From NCBI RefSeq assembly GCF_902500225.1, contig NZ_LR722661.1, positions 1-64,000 of the forward strand: a DNA stretch of 64,000 nucleotides, read 5' to 3'. Positions 21,338-31,513 of this stretch are shown here, in pieces. Positions within the stretch are counted from its first letter, which is position 1. Each line of letters starts with the position of its first letter. The notes beneath the pieces are model-generated. The model did no database searches and was not told the origin of the DNA. It saw only the letters and a list, made by a program, of their open reading frames with translations. The DNA is from Buttiauxella massiliensis. Its GTDB lineage: Bacteria > Pseudomonadota > Gammaproteobacteria > Enterobacterales > Enterobacteriaceae. Both the position numbers and the translations under genes were made by a program.

Positions 21338-22024
21338 ATGAAACGACTCTGCATTCTACTTTTCTTCTTTGTCTCTGGCGCCTGGGCAGAAAATGTCGAT
21401 AGCCCTTACCTGAAACATGCGCAGGAAGGTGACAGCCGTGCGCAATTCTATCTTGCCGATACCCTGGTTAGCGCAGGCGAATATCAGCAGGCAGAAAGCT
21501 GGGCTGCCAAATCAGCCGCTCAGGGTGATGCCGATGCCATGGCGTTATTGGCTCAACTCAAAATTCATGACCCTGCCACCGCTGATTACCAACAGGCTAA
21601 ATCGTTAGCACAACAGGCCGTACAACGAGGCAGCCAGTCTGGAAAAGTGACTCTGGCACGCATTTTCGTTAATACCCAAGCGGGTAAACCCGATTACACC
21701 AGGGCCATTGAACTGCTGGAAAGCGCCTCGCAGGATATAGAAAGTGACTCCGCAGTCGATGCGCAAATGTTTCTGGGGTTACTCTACGCCAATGGTGTAG
21801 GGACAGCGCAAGATGATGAAAAAGCCACTTTCTGGTTTAAACGCAGCTCCACGCTCTCCCGCACCGGGTATGCCGAGTACTGGGCTGGAATGTTATTTTT
21901 AAACGGCGAAAAGGGTTTTATCGCTGTCAATAAACAGCGTGCATTGCAGTGGTTAAATCTGAGCTGTATGGAAGGCTTTGATACCGGTTGCGAAGAGTTT
22001 GAGCGGCTCAGTAACGGCGGGTAA
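21338..22024 (+). CDS. Secreted Sel1/TPR-like repeat protein
   Basis: A 228-residue protein with a cleavable signal peptide (MKRLCILLFFFVSGAWA, cleaved before EN) followed by Sel1-type helical repeats: SRAQFYLADTLVSAGEYQQA, DADAMALLAQL, SAVDAQMFLGLLYANGVGT, and YAEYWAGMLFLNG. Sel1 repeats bind proteins; several secreted enterobacterial members modulate host or envelope interactions. I cannot assign a named orthologue. It lies between tcyP and cedA and ends before a hairpin terminator at 22042-22064. Confidence 0.85.
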   Translation: MKRLCILLFFFVSGAWAENVDSPYLKHAQEGDSRAQFYLADTLVSAGEYQQAESWAAKSAAQGDADAMALLAQLKIHDPATADYQQAKSLAQQAVQRGSQSGKVTLARIFVNTQAGKPDYTRAIELLESASQDIESDSAVDAQMFLGLLYANGVGTAQDDEKATFWFKRSSTLSRTGYAEYWAGMLFLNGEKGFIAVNKQRALQWLNLSCMEGFDTGCEEFERLSNGG

Positions 22025-22041
22025 GTCAATCTGCGTTGCAG

Positions 22042-22070
22042 GGCCTGCACTCGGCAGGCCTTTAAATTCA
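22042..22070 (+). terminator. Terminator after the Sel1 protein gene
   Basis: GGCCTGC, a five-base loop and GCAGGCC followed by TTTAAATT lie 18 bases past the stop. It could also serve the convergent cedA. Confidence 0.7.
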
Positions 22071-22104
22071 AGTCTCTTAAAACAGCTCTGAGCTCGTTCT
22101 TCTC

Positions 22105-22344
22105 TCAGTAAATCTCATTTTCATGTCTGACCTGTATTGCCCAGCGTTGTGCCGATTCCGGTAAGGTAAAGGGCGGTGACTGGCGGAACGCATTTCCTAC
22201 CAGCACAAAAGCCACGTAGCGGTTGCGTAGCAGCCACACATCCTTAAACCCATCCACTCGAAAAGCATGAGACGGTGGTGAGGGTTCAACACGCGCTTGG
22301 TACGTAAGAACGGGACGAGTATTCGGTTGGCGTAAAGGTTTCAT
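22105..22344 (-). CDS. cedA: Cell division activator CedA
   Basis: CedA is a small DNA-binding protein that restores division in over-replicating E. coli (dnaAcos) and has been found with RNA polymerase. From ATG 22344 it has 79 residues against 80 in E. coli. The core DVWLLRNRYVAFVLVG and FTLPESAQRWA align well. The frame stays open upstream to 22542 but that part overlaps the katE promoter and start and has no homology. It is divergent from katE, as in E. coli. Confidence 0.92.
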   Translation of the reverse strand: MKPLRQPNTRPVLTYQARVEPSPPSHAFRVDGFKDVWLLRNRYVAFVLVGNAFRQSPPFTLPESAQRWAIQVRHENEIY

Positions 22345-22502
22345 AGGCAATGGAATCAAAACTAAATTGATGAACAACTTCGCTATGATAGCGGAGAACT
22401 GTCCCATAAGTCTCGCGTCGAGATGACCTTGTCCTATAGTTAAAGCTGTTTTGGGCCATACGAAGCCCAATGAGAGCAGAACTAAAACAGGAGATGAGTT
22501 CA

Positions 22503-24764
22503 ATGTCGACGAACGATAAGCACCCTCTGAATCACAGTGCACCTATACATGACGCCAATGAATCGAAGCCAGGTATGGATTCGCTGGCACCCGATGATGG
22601 CTCTCATCGCCCTTCAACTGAACCGAGCCCTCCGGGAGCGCAACCCACTGCGGCAGGGAGTTATAAAAGCCCGGACACCTCCAACGAAAAATTAAAATTG
22701 CTCGATAATCATCGCAAGAACGGTGAAAACTTCCCTCTGACCACCAATCAGGGCGTGCGCATTGCCGATGACCAGAACTCGCTGCGTGCTGGTACGCGTG
22801 GGCCTACGCTTCTGGAAGATTTTATCCTGCGGGAAAAAATCACCCATTTTGACCATGAACGTATTGCTGAGCGCATCGTTCACGCGCGCGGCTCAGCGGC
22901 ACACGGTTATTTCCAGCCATACAAAAATATGGCGGAAGTGACCAAAGCAGATTTTCTTTCCGACCCCGACAAAATCACTCCGGTATTTGTGCGTTTTTCA
23001 ACGGTACAAGGTGGCGCAGGTTCCGCCGATACAGTGCGCGATATCCGCGGCTTTGCCACTAAGTTCTACACCGAAGAAGGTATTTTCGATTTAGTTGGCA
23101 ACAACACCCCAGTATTTTTCATTCAGGATGCGCATAAATTTCCTGATTTCGTCCATGCAGTGAAACCTGAGCCACACTGGGCTATCCCGCAAGGTGGCAG
23201 CGCGCACGACACCTTCTGGGACTATGTCTCGCTGCAACCTGAAACGCTACACAACGTTATTTGGGCGATGTCTGACCGCGGTCTGCCGCGCAGCTACCGC
23301 ACCATGGAAGGTTTCGGGATTCATACTTTCCGCATGATTAACGCAGAAGGGAAAGCCACTTTCGTACGCTTCCACTGGAAACCGACCGCGGGCAAAGCTT
23401 CTCTGCTTTGGGATGAGTCGCAAAAACTGACCGGACGTGATCCTGATTTCCACCGCCGCGACCTTTGGGAATCGATTGAAGCGGGTGACTTCCCGGAATA
23501 TGAACTGGGCCTACAATTAATTCCGGAAGAAGATGAATTTAAATATGACTTTGACCTGCTCGACCCAACCAAACTGATCCCCGAAGAGCTGGTGCCGGTT
23601 CATCTGGTGGGCAAAATGACGCTCAACCGCAACCCGGATAACTTCTTTGCCGAAAATGAACAAGTGGCATTCCATCCGGGCCATATCGTTCCAGGCTTAG
23701 ATTTTAGTAACGACCCGCTGCTACAAGGCCGCTTGTTCTCTTACACCGATACACAAATCAGTCGTCTCGGTGGGCCAAACTTCCATGAAATTCCGATAAA
23801 CCGTCCGACCTGCCCATATCACAACTTCCAGCGCGACGGCATGCATCGCATGGATATCGACAGCAATCCTGCCAACTACGAACCCAATTCCATCAACGAC
23901 AACTGGCCGCGTGAAACACCTCCGGGGCCAAAACGCGGCGGTTTTGAAAGCTATCAGGAGCGTATTGAGGGCCATAAAGTCCGCGAGCGCAGCCCGTCGT
24001 TTGGTGAATATTATTCGCAACCGCGGTTGTTCTGGCAAAGCCAGACTCCTGTGGAACAGCAACACATCATCAGTGCCTTTAGTTTCGAATTATCTAAAGT
24101 CGCGAGGCCGTATATCCGCGAACGTGTACTGGATCATTTGACACATATTGATATTTCCCTTGCTCATCCGGTCGCAGAAAATCTCGGAATTGAACTGTCT
24201 GATGAGCAGATGCATGTTGCGCCGCCAAAAGATGTGAACGGCCTGAAGAAAGATCCAAGCCTGAGTTTGTATGCCGTGCCAAGTGGTTCAGTGAAAGGTC
24301 GCGTGGTGGCTATTTTGCTGAGTGAAAAAGCCAATGCTGCGGATGTCCTGGTTACGATGAAGGCGCTGAAAGCACAGGGCGTGCATACCAAATTACTGTT
24401 TTCCCGCATGGGTGAAACAAGCGCTGATGACGGATCCCTGCTCCCGATTGCCGCCACGTTTACCGGTTCGCCATCGGTCACGGTAGATGCGGTGATTGTT
24501 CCCGGGGGCGATCTCACTTCAATTCTCAACAACGGTGACGCAGCTTATTATTTACTGGAAGCTTATAAACACTTAAAGGTCATTGGTCTTGCAGGGGATG
24601 CCCGCCAGTTTAAAACTCAGCTAGGAATCGATAATAACCAGGGCGAGGAAGGCGTGGTAGAAGGTGACACTGTCACGACTGCATTTACCGATGATTTCCT
24701 TAAACTGTTAGCCGCGCATCGTATTTGGTCGCGCAGCAATAAAATCAGCCATATCCCGGCTTAA
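22503..24764 (+). CDS. katE: Catalase HPII
   Basis: KatE is the large-subunit monofunctional catalase that breaks down H2O2 in stationary phase; it binds heme d as a tetramer. From ATG 22503 the length is 753 residues, equal to E. coli. Order: N-terminal arm (1-75) rich in Pro/His, the catalase barrel with [10 protein letters not shown] (distal His), [11 protein letters not shown] (essential Asn/Asp region), the proximal heme-Tyr segment [10 protein letters not shown] (about 410-420), and a C-terminal flavodoxin-like domain (about 600-753). AGGAG is 10 bases upstream. Expression in E. coli is RpoS-dependent. Confidence 0.98.
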   Translation: MSTNDKHPLNHSAPIHDANESKPGMDSLAPDDGSHRPSTEPSPPGAQPTAAGSYKSPDTSNEKLKLLDNHRKNGENFPLTTNQGVRIADDQNSLRAGTRGPTLLEDFILREKITHFDHERIAERIVHARGSAAHGYFQPYKNMAEVTKADFLSDPDKITPVFVRFSTVQGGAGSADTVRDIRGFATKFYTEEGIFDLVGNNTPVFFIQDAHKFPDFVHAVKPEPHWAIPQGGSAHDTFWDYVSLQPETLHNVIWAMSDRGLPRSYRTMEGFGIHTFRMINAEGKATFVRFHWKPTAGKASLLWDESQKLTGRDPDFHRRDLWESIEAGDFPEYELGLQLIPEEDEFKYDFDLLDPTKLIPEELVPVHLVGKMTLNRNPDNFFAENEQVAFHPGHIVPGLDFSNDPLLQGRLFSYTDTQISRLGGPNFHEIPINRPTCPYHNFQRDGMHRMDIDSNPANYEPNSINDNWPRETPPGPKRGGFESYQERIEGHKVRERSPSFGEYYSQPRLFWQSQTPVEQQHIISAFSFELSKVARPYIRERVLDHLTHIDISLAHPVAENLGIELSDEQMHVAPPKDVNGLKKDPSLSLYAVPSGSVKGRVVAILLSEKANAADVLVTMKALKAQGVHTKLLFSRMGETSADDGSLLPIAATFTGSPSVTVDAVIVPGGDLTSILNNGDAAYYLLEAYKHLKVIGLAGDARQFKTQLGIDNNQGEEGVVEGDTVTTAFTDDFLKLLAAHRIWSRSNKISHIPA

Positions 24765-24769
24765 CCCAC

Positions 24770-24799
24770 AAAAAAGCCGTCACATCAGTGACGGCTTTT
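24770..24799. terminator. Bidirectional terminator katE / osmE
   Basis: AAAAAGCCGTCAC, a four-base loop and GTGACGGCTTTT stand between two convergent genes. Confidence 0.9.
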
Positions 24800-24816
24800 C
24801 CATTTCTAACGTGTAA

Positions 24817-25155
24817 TTATTTTTTGACCTGCGGGTCAGTATCGTACTCAGCACAAGTCTGATAACCCGAGTTCATCACATGCCCGGTTTCATCAAGCGC
24901 TACGAAATAAGTTTCTGTTTTGCCATCACGCTGACCAAGAATGTAAGTCTGGCAAGTACCACGTGCGTGAATCATGGTCACTTCTGAAGAAGGTTTGCCT
25001 GCAACCTGTTGAACTTGCTCACGGCTCATGCCTTTTTTCACATCTTTTACAACCGGTGTTGCTACCTGATCTTTAGTACGATCGTAGGCTGTACAACCGG
25101 CAAGCATTGTCATAACCGCTGCTGCACTTAAAATTCCTGCAAAAGTCTTGTTCAT
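24817..25155 (-). CDS. osmE: Osmotically inducible lipoprotein OsmE
   Basis: This 112-residue outer-membrane lipoprotein has a signal with lipobox LAGC (Cys at about residue 21) and a SmpA/OmlA (BamE-like) domain, including [18 protein letters not shown] and [18 protein letters not shown] strands. Length equals E. coli OsmE. In E. coli it is induced by osmotic shock and stationary phase and stands divergent from nadE, as here. Confidence 0.96.
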   Translation of the reverse strand: MNKTFAGILSAAAVMTMLAGCTAYDRTKDQVATPVVKDVKKGMSREQVQQVAGKPSSEVTMIHARGTCQTYILGQRDGKTETYFVALDETGHVMNSGYQTCAEYDTDPQVKK

Positions 25156-25429
25156 ATTTTATCCTCGTTTTTCAGGGTATTGCTCATGCGTGTTAGATAA
25201 GCCTGGAATATAAAAGCGCATTTTTCAACTAAGCAGACCAAATGAGCAAATTTTAGGATTATTAAACAAAACACCAGGTTAGCTCCAAAACGTACCAGAT
25301 AGCTCTAAATCACACCAAACGGCACAACCACTCTCCCATGAGTCTTGTCGTTTTAACCACAAACGGGTAGTTTTAACAAATCTGACTTTTGCTACCTGCA
25401 TACGCAGGTAAATTGCACCGGAGGGTTAA

Positions 25430-26254
25430 ATGGCTCTGCAACAAGAGATTATTCAGGCACTAGGGGTGAAACCACAGATCGACCCAGAACACGAAATTCG
25501 TGTCAGCGTTGATTTCCTGAAGTCGTACCTGAAAAGATATTCATTTATTAAGTCGCTGGTGCTGGGTATTAGCGGCGGCCAGGATTCAACCCTTACCGGT
25601 AAACTCTGTCAGCTCGCCATTAATGAACTGCGTGATGAAACCGGTGACGAAACTTACCAGTTTATCGCCGTACGCTTGCCGTTTGGCGTGCAGGCCGATG
25701 AACAAGACTGTCAGGATGCCATTACCTTTATTGAGCCAGACCGCGTGCTAACCGTGAATATCAAAGGTGCTGTACTGGCGAGCGAACAAGCACTGCGTGA
25801 AGCAGGTATTGAGTTGAGCGATTTTATTCGTGGCAATGAAAAAGCCCGTGAGCGCATGAAAGCACAATACAGTATCGCTGGCATGACCAAAGGCGTTGTT
25901 GTGGGTACTGACCATGGTGCTGAAGCGGTGACTGGATTCTTCACCAAATACGGCGATGGCGGCACCGATATCAACCCAATCTTCCGCCTTAACAAGCGCC
26001 AGGGAAAAGCACTACTTAAAACACTGGGCTGCCCGGAACATTTATACCAGAAAGCGCCAACCGCTGATCTTGAAGATGACCGCCCTTCTCTGCCTGATGA
26101 AGCTGCTCTGGGCGTAACCTACGAGCAAATTGATGACTACCTGGAAGGCAAAACTCTGGACGATGCCACCAGCAAAATCATCGAAGGCTGGTATCTGAAA
26201 ACCGAACACAAACGCCGCACGCCAATTACCGTGTTTGATGATTTCTGGAAATAA
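25430..26254 (+). CDS. nadE: NH3-dependent NAD+ synthetase
   Basis: NadE amidates nicotinate adenine dinucleotide to NAD with ATP and ammonia, the last NAD synthesis step. The 274 residues (E. coli 275) contain the PP-loop [12 protein letters not shown] (about 47-58), [20 protein letters not shown] (about 162-181) and [17 protein letters not shown] near the C-terminus. GGAGG lies upstream of the ATG. The following gene is yddG, not cho as in E. coli. Confidence 0.98.
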   Translation: MALQQEIIQALGVKPQIDPEHEIRVSVDFLKSYLKRYSFIKSLVLGISGGQDSTLTGKLCQLAINELRDETGDETYQFIAVRLPFGVQADEQDCQDAITFIEPDRVLTVNIKGAVLASEQALREAGIELSDFIRGNEKARERMKAQYSIAGMTKGVVVGTDHGAEAVTGFFTKYGDGGTDINPIFRLNKRQGKALLKTLGCPEHLYQKAPTADLEDDRPSLPDEAALGVTYEQIDDYLEGKTLDDATSKIIEGWYLKTEHKRRTPITVFDDFWK

Positions 26255-26262
26255 ATAGCATC

Positions 26263-26322
26263 ACGCCATCCGACCTGCTGCGGGTTTTCCAGGTCGGATA
26301 AGCGCAGCGTCATCCGACAATC
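26263..26322. repeat. REP/BIME-like palindromic repeat pair
   Basis: GCCATCCGACCTGC and GCAGGTCGGATAAGCGC in inverted order are followed by GCGTCATCCGACA. The motifs match enterobacterial REP units (GGATGRCG ... TTATCCGGCC type), giving an imperfect hairpin in the nadE-yddG gap. Confidence 0.7.
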
Positions 26323-26337
26323 CCTTTCTGGAAACAC

Positions 26338-27228
26338 ATGGACACCTCTGCAAAACGCGCCACGGCTTTTGGCCTGCTGGCGATCCTCCTCTGGAGCACC
26401 TCGGTCGGTTTACTACGCAGTATCAGCGAGCATTTTGGCCCGGTGGGTGGCGCTGCGCTGATTTACACCGTCAGCGCATTTTGCCTGTGCATTGCGCGGG
26501 GATTACCGAAAATCCGTGAAATCCCTCCGCGCTATCTGTGGATTGGCGGTGCGCTATTCGTCACTTACGAAATTTTCCTCGCCTTAGCGATTGGGCTGGC
26601 GCACAGCCGCAGCCAGTCGCTTGAGCTGGGGATGATCAACTATTTATGGCCGAGCCTGACCATCTTGCTTGCCCTGTTTATCAACCAGCAGCGTAGTAGT
26701 CTATGGCTCTGGCCGGGGCTTGCGCTGTCACTGGCGGGCATCATTCAGGTGATGAAAGGCGATGGTGACTGGTCACCGATTCAGATGTGGCACAACATTC
26801 TGGATAACCCGCTGGCATACGGCCTGGCTTTTGCCGCTGCGTTAATCTGGGCGCTGTATTGCAACATTACGCGCCGCTGGAGTGATGGGAAAAACGGCGT
26901 ATCCCTGTTCTTCTGCGCCACTGCGGTAGTGTTGTGGGTTAAATTTGCTTTCGTTAGCGAAGCACCGATTCACTTTACGCTGCCTTCGACACTGCAACTC
27001 CTGTTTATGGGAGTTTCGACCGCTGTCGCTTACACGGCCTGGAATCACGGCATTCAGCGCGGGAACATGACGCTATTGGCAACCGCATCGTACTTTACGC
27101 CGGTGCTTTCGGCGTTAATCGCAAGCCTGTGGTTGGGTTTACATCCGGGTTGGGCGTTCTGGCAGGGTGTGATGATGGTAGTCGGCGGATCGCTTTTATG
27201 TTGGCTCGCAACTCGCCGCTATAGCTAA
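26338..27228 (+). CDS. yddG: Aromatic amino acid exporter YddG (EamA/DMT family)
   Basis: A 296-residue inner-membrane protein with ten predicted helices and two EamA halves. It matches E. coli YddG, which exports Phe, Tyr, Trp and some drugs: LLAILLWSTSVGLLRS, LGMINYLWPSLTILLALFIN, GLAFAAALIWALYCNI, and TAWNHGIQRGNMTLLATASYFTPVLSAL. In E. coli yddG is at a distant locus; here it stands between nadE and the hut cluster where E. coli has cho. An ERIC element starts 5 bases after its stop. Confidence 0.9.
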   Translation: MDTSAKRATAFGLLAILLWSTSVGLLRSISEHFGPVGGAALIYTVSAFCLCIARGLPKIREIPPRYLWIGGALFVTYEIFLALAIGLAHSRSQSLELGMINYLWPSLTILLALFINQQRSSLWLWPGLALSLAGIIQVMKGDGDWSPIQMWHNILDNPLAYGLAFAAALIWALYCNITRRWSDGKNGVSLFFCATAVVLWVKFAFVSEAPIHFTLPSTLQLLFMGVSTAVAYTAWNHGIQRGNMTLLATASYFTPVLSALIASLWLGLHPGWAFWQGVMMVVGGSLLCWLATRRYS

Positions 27229-27232
27229 CGCT

Positions 27233-27344
27233 TCATACTTCGAGCCGCAGCGGTGTTGGCTGCACTCACAAACCCCAGTCACTTACTTATGTAAGCTCCT
27301 GGGGATTTGCTCCCTTGCCGCCTACCTGCAACTCGAATTATTTT
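27233..27344 (-). repeat. ERIC (IRU) element, left of the hut cluster
   Basis: About 112 bases matching the ERIC family: ATACTTCGAGCCGCAG at the left, CCCCAGTCACTTACTTATGT and AAGCTCCTGGGGATT in the centre, ACTCGAATTATTT at the right. It extends into the 3' end of hutU, and its terminal AAATAATT (minus strand) supplies the hutU TAA stop. The reference orientation, ending in GAAGTATG, reads on the minus strand. Confidence 0.92.
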
Positions 27345-29038
27345 GCGTTATGAGTTTTAGTCATCGGAAGTTTTAAATCATGGCGATGCGCGCATTCAAT
27401 CGCACTCTCATAACCGGCATCGGCGTGGCGCATCACGCCCGTTGCCGGGTCATTCCACAATACGCGACCCAAGCGCACCGCCGCTTCTGGCGTACCGTCG
27501 GCAACAATCACCACGCCTGCGTGTTGCGAGAAGCCCATTCCTACTCCACCGCCATGATGCAAACTTACCCAGGTCGCGCCACCTGCAGTATTTAGCAGTG
27601 CATTCAGCAATGGCCAGTCGGATACCGCATCAGAGCCATCCTTCATGGATTCTGTTTCACGATTTGGCGATGCTACCGAACCGCAGTCCAGATGGTCACG
27701 ACCAATTACGATTGGTGCTTTCAGCTCGCCGTTGCGCACCATTTCGTTAAATGCCAGCCCGGCAAGATGACGCTCGCCGAGTCCCAGCCAGCAAATACGC
27801 GCCGGTAATCCCTGGAATGCAATTCGTTCTTGCGCCATATCCAACCAGCGATGCAGGTTGTGGTTATCCGGGAAGAGTTCTTTGAGTTTGGCGTCGGTTT
27901 TGGCGATATCTTCCGGGTCGCCAGACAGCGCCACCCAGCGGAATGGCCCTTTGCCTTCGCAGAACAACGGGCGAATATAGGCCGGAACAAAGCCTGGGAA
28001 ATCAAAGGCATTTTCCACGCCTTCATCGAACGCCACCTGGCGAATATTGTTGCCGTAATCTACCGTCGGCACGCCCATTTCCCAGAAATCGAGCATCGCC
28101 TGAACGTGCACCGCCATTGACTCACGCGCTGCTTTTTCTACCGCTTTCGGCTGTGAGGTGCGTTCGTTCTGCCAGCGATCCACGCTCCAGCCCAACGGCA
28201 AGTAACCGTTCACCGGATCGTGCGCGGAGGTTTGGTCGGTGACAATATCAGGCTTGATTCCACCCGCTTTGGCGCGTTTCACCAGCTCCGGCAGCAACTC
28301 GGCGGCGTTCCCCAACAGGCCCACAGAGATGGCTTTTTTCTCTGCATTCGCCTGCTCGATCATCGCCAGTGCTTCATCAAGATTTGTCGCTTTATAATCG
28401 AGATAACGAGTACGCAGACGGAAATCTATGCGCGACTCCTGGCACTCGATGGCTAACACCGAAGCGCCTGCCAGAACGCCAGCCAGCGGCTGTGCGCCAC
28501 CCATACCGCCCAAACCTGCAGTCAGGATCCATTTGCCGCGCAAATCCCCACCGTAATGCTGACGACCAGCTTCGGCAAAGGTTTCAAAAGTGCCCTGCAC
28601 GATGCCTTGAGCGCCGATGTAAATCCACGAACCTGCGGTCATTTGCCCATACATCATCAACCCGGCTTTATCGAGCTCATGGAAATGATCCCAATTTGCC
28701 CAATGCGGTACGAGGTTGGAATTGGCAATTAGCACGCGCGGAGCATCTGCGTGAGTGCGGAAAATACCGACTGGTTTGCCCGATTGCACCAGTAATGTTT
28801 CATCGGCCTTGAGCGTACGCAGCGAGGCAAGGATCTGTTCAAAGCAATCCCAGTTACGAGCGGCTTTACCGATCCCGCCGTACACTACGAGATCTTCCGG
28901 GCGTTCAGCGACATCGGGATCGAGGTTGTTTTGGATCATGCGGTAAGCCGCTTCAATCAGCCAGTTTTCGCAGTGCAATGTCGTACCATGCGGTGCGCGT
29001 ACCGTGCGGGCTACCGCCTGTTTTACAGATTCAGTCAT
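27338..29038 (-). CDS. hutU: Urocanate hydratase
   Basis: HutU adds water to urocanate to form imidazolone propionate, step 2 of histidine breakdown, with tightly bound NAD as electrophile. From ATG 29038 it has 566 residues, near the usual 555-560. Visible: the NAD-binding segment [26 protein letters not shown], the family signature [35 protein letters not shown], and [13 protein letters not shown] near the C-terminus. GGGAG is 8 bases before the chosen ATG; another ATG at 29056 overlaps the hutH TGA. It is the second gene of hutHU. The stop codon is made by the ERIC edge. Confidence 0.95.
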   Translation of the reverse strand: MTESVKQAVARTVRAPHGTTLHCENWLIEAAYRMIQNNLDPDVAERPEDLVVYGGIGKAARNWDCFEQILASLRTLKADETLLVQSGKPVGIFRTHADAPRVLIANSNLVPHWANWDHFHELDKAGLMMYGQMTAGSWIYIGAQGIVQGTFETFAEAGRQHYGGDLRGKWILTAGLGGMGGAQPLAGVLAGASVLAIECQESRIDFRLRTRYLDYKATNLDEALAMIEQANAEKKAISVGLLGNAAELLPELVKRAKAGGIKPDIVTDQTSAHDPVNGYLPLGWSVDRWQNERTSQPKAVEKAARESMAVHVQAMLDFWEMGVPTVDYGNNIRQVAFDEGVENAFDFPGFVPAYIRPLFCEGKGPFRWVALSGDPEDIAKTDAKLKELFPDNHNLHRWLDMAQERIAFQGLPARICWLGLGERHLAGLAFNEMVRNGELKAPIVIGRDHLDCGSVASPNRETESMKDGSDAVSDWPLLNALLNTAGGATWVSLHHGGGVGMGFSQHAGVVIVADGTPEAAVRLGRVLWNDPATGVMRHADAGYESAIECAHRHDLKLPMTKTHNAK

Positions 29039-29055
29039 TGTAGTGGCTCCCGGCA

Positions 29056-30600
29056 TCAGGCCGACGTAGAAGGGAAAAGTTGTGTAATAACAGTAGGTAA
29101 TTCACCACTACAGCCCCACTGGCGCATGCTTTCGATATCCGGTGCCAGTAAGCGGTCTTTATCAAGGAAAGCAACGCGTTCACGCACACCACTGAAGACC
29201 TGCTCCATGATTGGCGAACTGCGTAATGGGCGGGAAAACTCGATCCCCTGGGCTGCAGCCATCGCTTCAATCCCCACTACGGCGGCGGTGTTGAAACACA
29301 TTTCGCCAAGGCGGCGCGCGGCATAAGTCGCCATTGAAACGTGGTCTTCCTGGTTTGCTGAAGTTGGCAGGCTGTCCACACTTCCCGGATGAGCCAATGA
29401 CTTGTTTTCAGATGCCAGCGCTGCGGCTGTCACCTGCGCAATCATAAAGCCTGAGTTAATTCCGCCCTCTTTCACCAGGAATGGCGGTAAGCCAGAAAGA
29501 CCGGTATCCAGCAGTAATGCCAGGCGACGTTCAGAAATCGCGCCAATTTCAGCAACTGCCAAAGCAATAATATCGGCGGCGAATGCCACAGGTTCAGCAT
29601 GGAAATTTCCGCCGGAAATCACCTCTCCGGTTTCGCTGAATACCAGTGGGTTGTCCGATGCGGCGTTAGCTTCAATTTGCAGTACGCGTGCTGCATGGCG
29701 CAGGTTATCGAGGCATGCTCCCATTACTTGCGGTACACAACGGATTGAATACGGATCTTGCACTCGCCCGCAATGCTGATGAGAGTCAACAATTTCACTA
29801 TCGGCAAGCAAAGCTCTGACAGCCGCTGCAACGTCGATTTGCCCGGTCTGCCCACGCGCTTCATGAATTCTTGCATCGAAAGGTTTCACTGAACCTTTAA
29901 TTGCCTCCAGTGATAACGCCCCGGCGACAAGGCCAGCACCAAACACTTTTTCGCCTTCAAACAGGCCGCGCAGCGCCAGTGCAGTAGAAACTTGCGTACC
30001 GTTAAGTAACGCCAGCCCCTCTTTTGGCCCAAGCACCAGCGGCTCGACCCCGGCAATTTTCAACCCGGCGATAGCTGGAAGCTCCTCGCCATTGATACGC
30101 ACATTACCTTCACCTAACAACATCAGCGAAAGATGCGCCAGCGGGGCTAAATCTCCCGACGCGCCAACCGAACCTTTTTCCGGTATAACCGGCATCACAC
30201 CTGCGTTAAACAGGCGCAATAAACTGTCGATAACATCCATACGCACGCCAGAGTGGCCACGCGCGAGGCTAATAATTTTGCTCGCCATCACCAGACGTAC
30301 CACATCATCTGGCAATGGTTGCCCAAGACCCACGCTATGCGAAAGCACCAGGTTGCGTTGCAATTCAGCCAGATGTTCTTTGGCAATGGTGGTTTGCGCC
30401 AGCTTGCCAAATCCCGTATTAATGCCGTAAACCACATCGCCATGATTGACGATAGCCTCAACGGTTTGTTGGGACTTAACGACCGCATCAATGGCCCTGG
30501 AATCAAGGCTCAAAGTCACGACTCCATGGTAGATTTCACGCAGTGTGGCGAGCGTTACGTGCCCCGGTGTAAGACAGCAAATCTTTTTTTGCAGCGACAT
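29056..30600 (-). CDS. hutH: Histidine ammonia-lyase
   Basis: HutH removes ammonia from L-histidine to give urocanate, step 1. The 514 residues show the MIO prosthetic-group motif [14 protein letters not shown], in which Ala147-Ser148-Gly149 cyclise, plus YGINTGFG (about 58-65) with an active-site Tyr and the later [12 protein letters not shown] segment (here [12 protein letters not shown], about 280). CAGGA precedes the ATG. The gene is divergent from hutC, with a HutC-like palindrome at 30641-30654 between them. Confidence 0.97.
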   Translation of the reverse strand: MSLQKKICCLTPGHVTLATLREIYHGVVTLSLDSRAIDAVVKSQQTVEAIVNHGDVVYGINTGFGKLAQTTIAKEHLAELQRNLVLSHSVGLGQPLPDDVVRLVMASKIISLARGHSGVRMDVIDSLLRLFNAGVMPVIPEKGSVGASGDLAPLAHLSLMLLGEGNVRINGEELPAIAGLKIAGVEPLVLGPKEGLALLNGTQVSTALALRGLFEGEKVFGAGLVAGALSLEAIKGSVKPFDARIHEARGQTGQIDVAAAVRALLADSEIVDSHQHCGRVQDPYSIRCVPQVMGACLDNLRHAARVLQIEANAASDNPLVFSETGEVISGGNFHAEPVAFAADIIALAVAEIGAISERRLALLLDTGLSGLPPFLVKEGGINSGFMIAQVTAAALASENKSLAHPGSVDSLPTSANQEDHVSMATYAARRLGEMCFNTAAVVGIEAMAAAQGIEFSRPLRSSPIMEQVFSGVRERVAFLDKDRLLAPDIESMRQWGCSGELPTVITQLFPSTSA

Positions 30601-30640
30601 AGCGACATCCTGATGGCATCAATTCATGTGAACGTATAGA

Positions 30641-30654
30641 GTTGTATAGACAAC
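30641..30654 (-). promoter_or_regulatory. HutC operator-like palindrome, hutH-hutC region
   Basis: GTTGTATAGACAAC has five-base inverted arms, GTTGT and ACAAC. A 13-of-14 match in reverse orientation lies at 33567-33580 in the other divergent hut promoter region. The TGTATA-type palindrome is of the kind bound by HutC repressors, which release on urocanate. Confidence 0.75.
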
Positions 30655-30671
30655 CTAACTAATAAACCCAA

Positions 30672-30690
30672 ATGACCGCCAGCGGGTCAT
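30672..30690. repeat. Short imperfect inverted repeat in the hutC leader
   Basis: ATGACC and GGTCAT arms lie around GCCAGCG between the palindrome at 30641 and the hutC start. It may be a hairpin or a second regulator site; nothing more can be said. Confidence 0.4.
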
Positions 30691-30760
30691 AGGAAATTTT
30701 TATTGAACAGTGAGCGAGATCGCGCTTTCGCCGCAAAATGCAATTTTTAAGGAACCGTTG

Positions 30761-31513
30761 ATGTCTGAAATCCAACCTCTGGATCAATTGCGTGCCGCCA
30801 TCAGTGATTTACCTGCGCCCATTTACCTGCGGGTAAAACAAGGAATCATCAGCCAGATCCGCAGTGGGAACTGGCTTACTCATCAGCGAGTGCCTTCGGA
30901 AACCGAACTGGTGAATGCGCTGAATGTCAGCCGAATGACTATCAACCGGGCGTTGCGAGAACTCACTGGCGAAGGCTGGCTGGTACGAATGCAAGGTGTG
31001 GGAACCTTTGTGGCAGAGCAAAAAGGCCATACTGCAATGCTTGAAGTTGGCAGCATTGCCGAAGAGATTACCGCGCGAGGTCATCACTACCGCAATCAGG
31101 TGGTAGCGCTTGAACAAGTTAAGGCAGATGGAAAGCTGGCACATGCCTTTTCAGTCAACGTTGGCGAGCCGCTGTTCTATTCGCAACTGGTTCACTACGA
31201 CAACGATATGGCAGTACAGCTGGAAACGCGCTATGTGAACCCGGCGCTTGCCCCAGACTATCTACAACAAGATTTCCGCCTGGTAACGCCACACCATTAT
31301 CTGAGCAAAGTCGCACCGCTAACTTCGGGTGAACATATTGTGGAAGCGGTGCTGGCAGATGAAACGCAGCAAGGATTGCTTGAAGTGACGGCCAACCAGC
31401 CTTGTTTATTGATTCAACGCCGCACCTGGCACCATTCGCAGGTGGTGACGGTAGCCCGACTACTGTATCCGGGCTCGCGTTATCAATTGGTCGGCAGTTT
31501 TACCGGGCAATGA
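30761..31513 (+). CDS. hutC: Histidine utilization repressor HutC
   Basis: HutC is a GntR/HutC-family repressor; urocanate is the inducer in Klebsiella and Pseudomonas. From ATG 30761 (AAGGA upstream) it has 250 residues: N-terminal winged helix (about 15-80) with PSETELVNALNVSRMTINRAL, and a C-terminal UTRA effector domain (about 95-240) with QLVHYDNDMAVQLETRYVNP. It starts divergently from hutH. Its TGA and the TGA of the convergent ves form one TGATCA, with no gap. Confidence 0.95.
   Translation: MSEIQPLDQLRAAISDLPAPIYLRVKQGIISQIRSGNWLTHQRVPSETELVNALNVSRMTINRALRELTGEGWLVRMQGVGTFVAEQKGHTAMLEVGSIAEEITARGHHYRNQVVALEQVKADGKLAHAFSVNVGEPLFYSQLVHYDNDMAVQLETRYVNPALAPDYLQQDFRLVTPHHYLSKVAPLTSGEHIVEAVLADETQQGLLEVTANQPCLLIQRRTWHHSQVVTVARLLYPGSRYQLVGSFTGQ

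Noticed and set aside
22344..22542. A longer CedA with 66 extra N-terminal residues
   Set aside because: The extension overlaps the katE 5' end and has no family homology; the ATG at 22344 gives the normal size.
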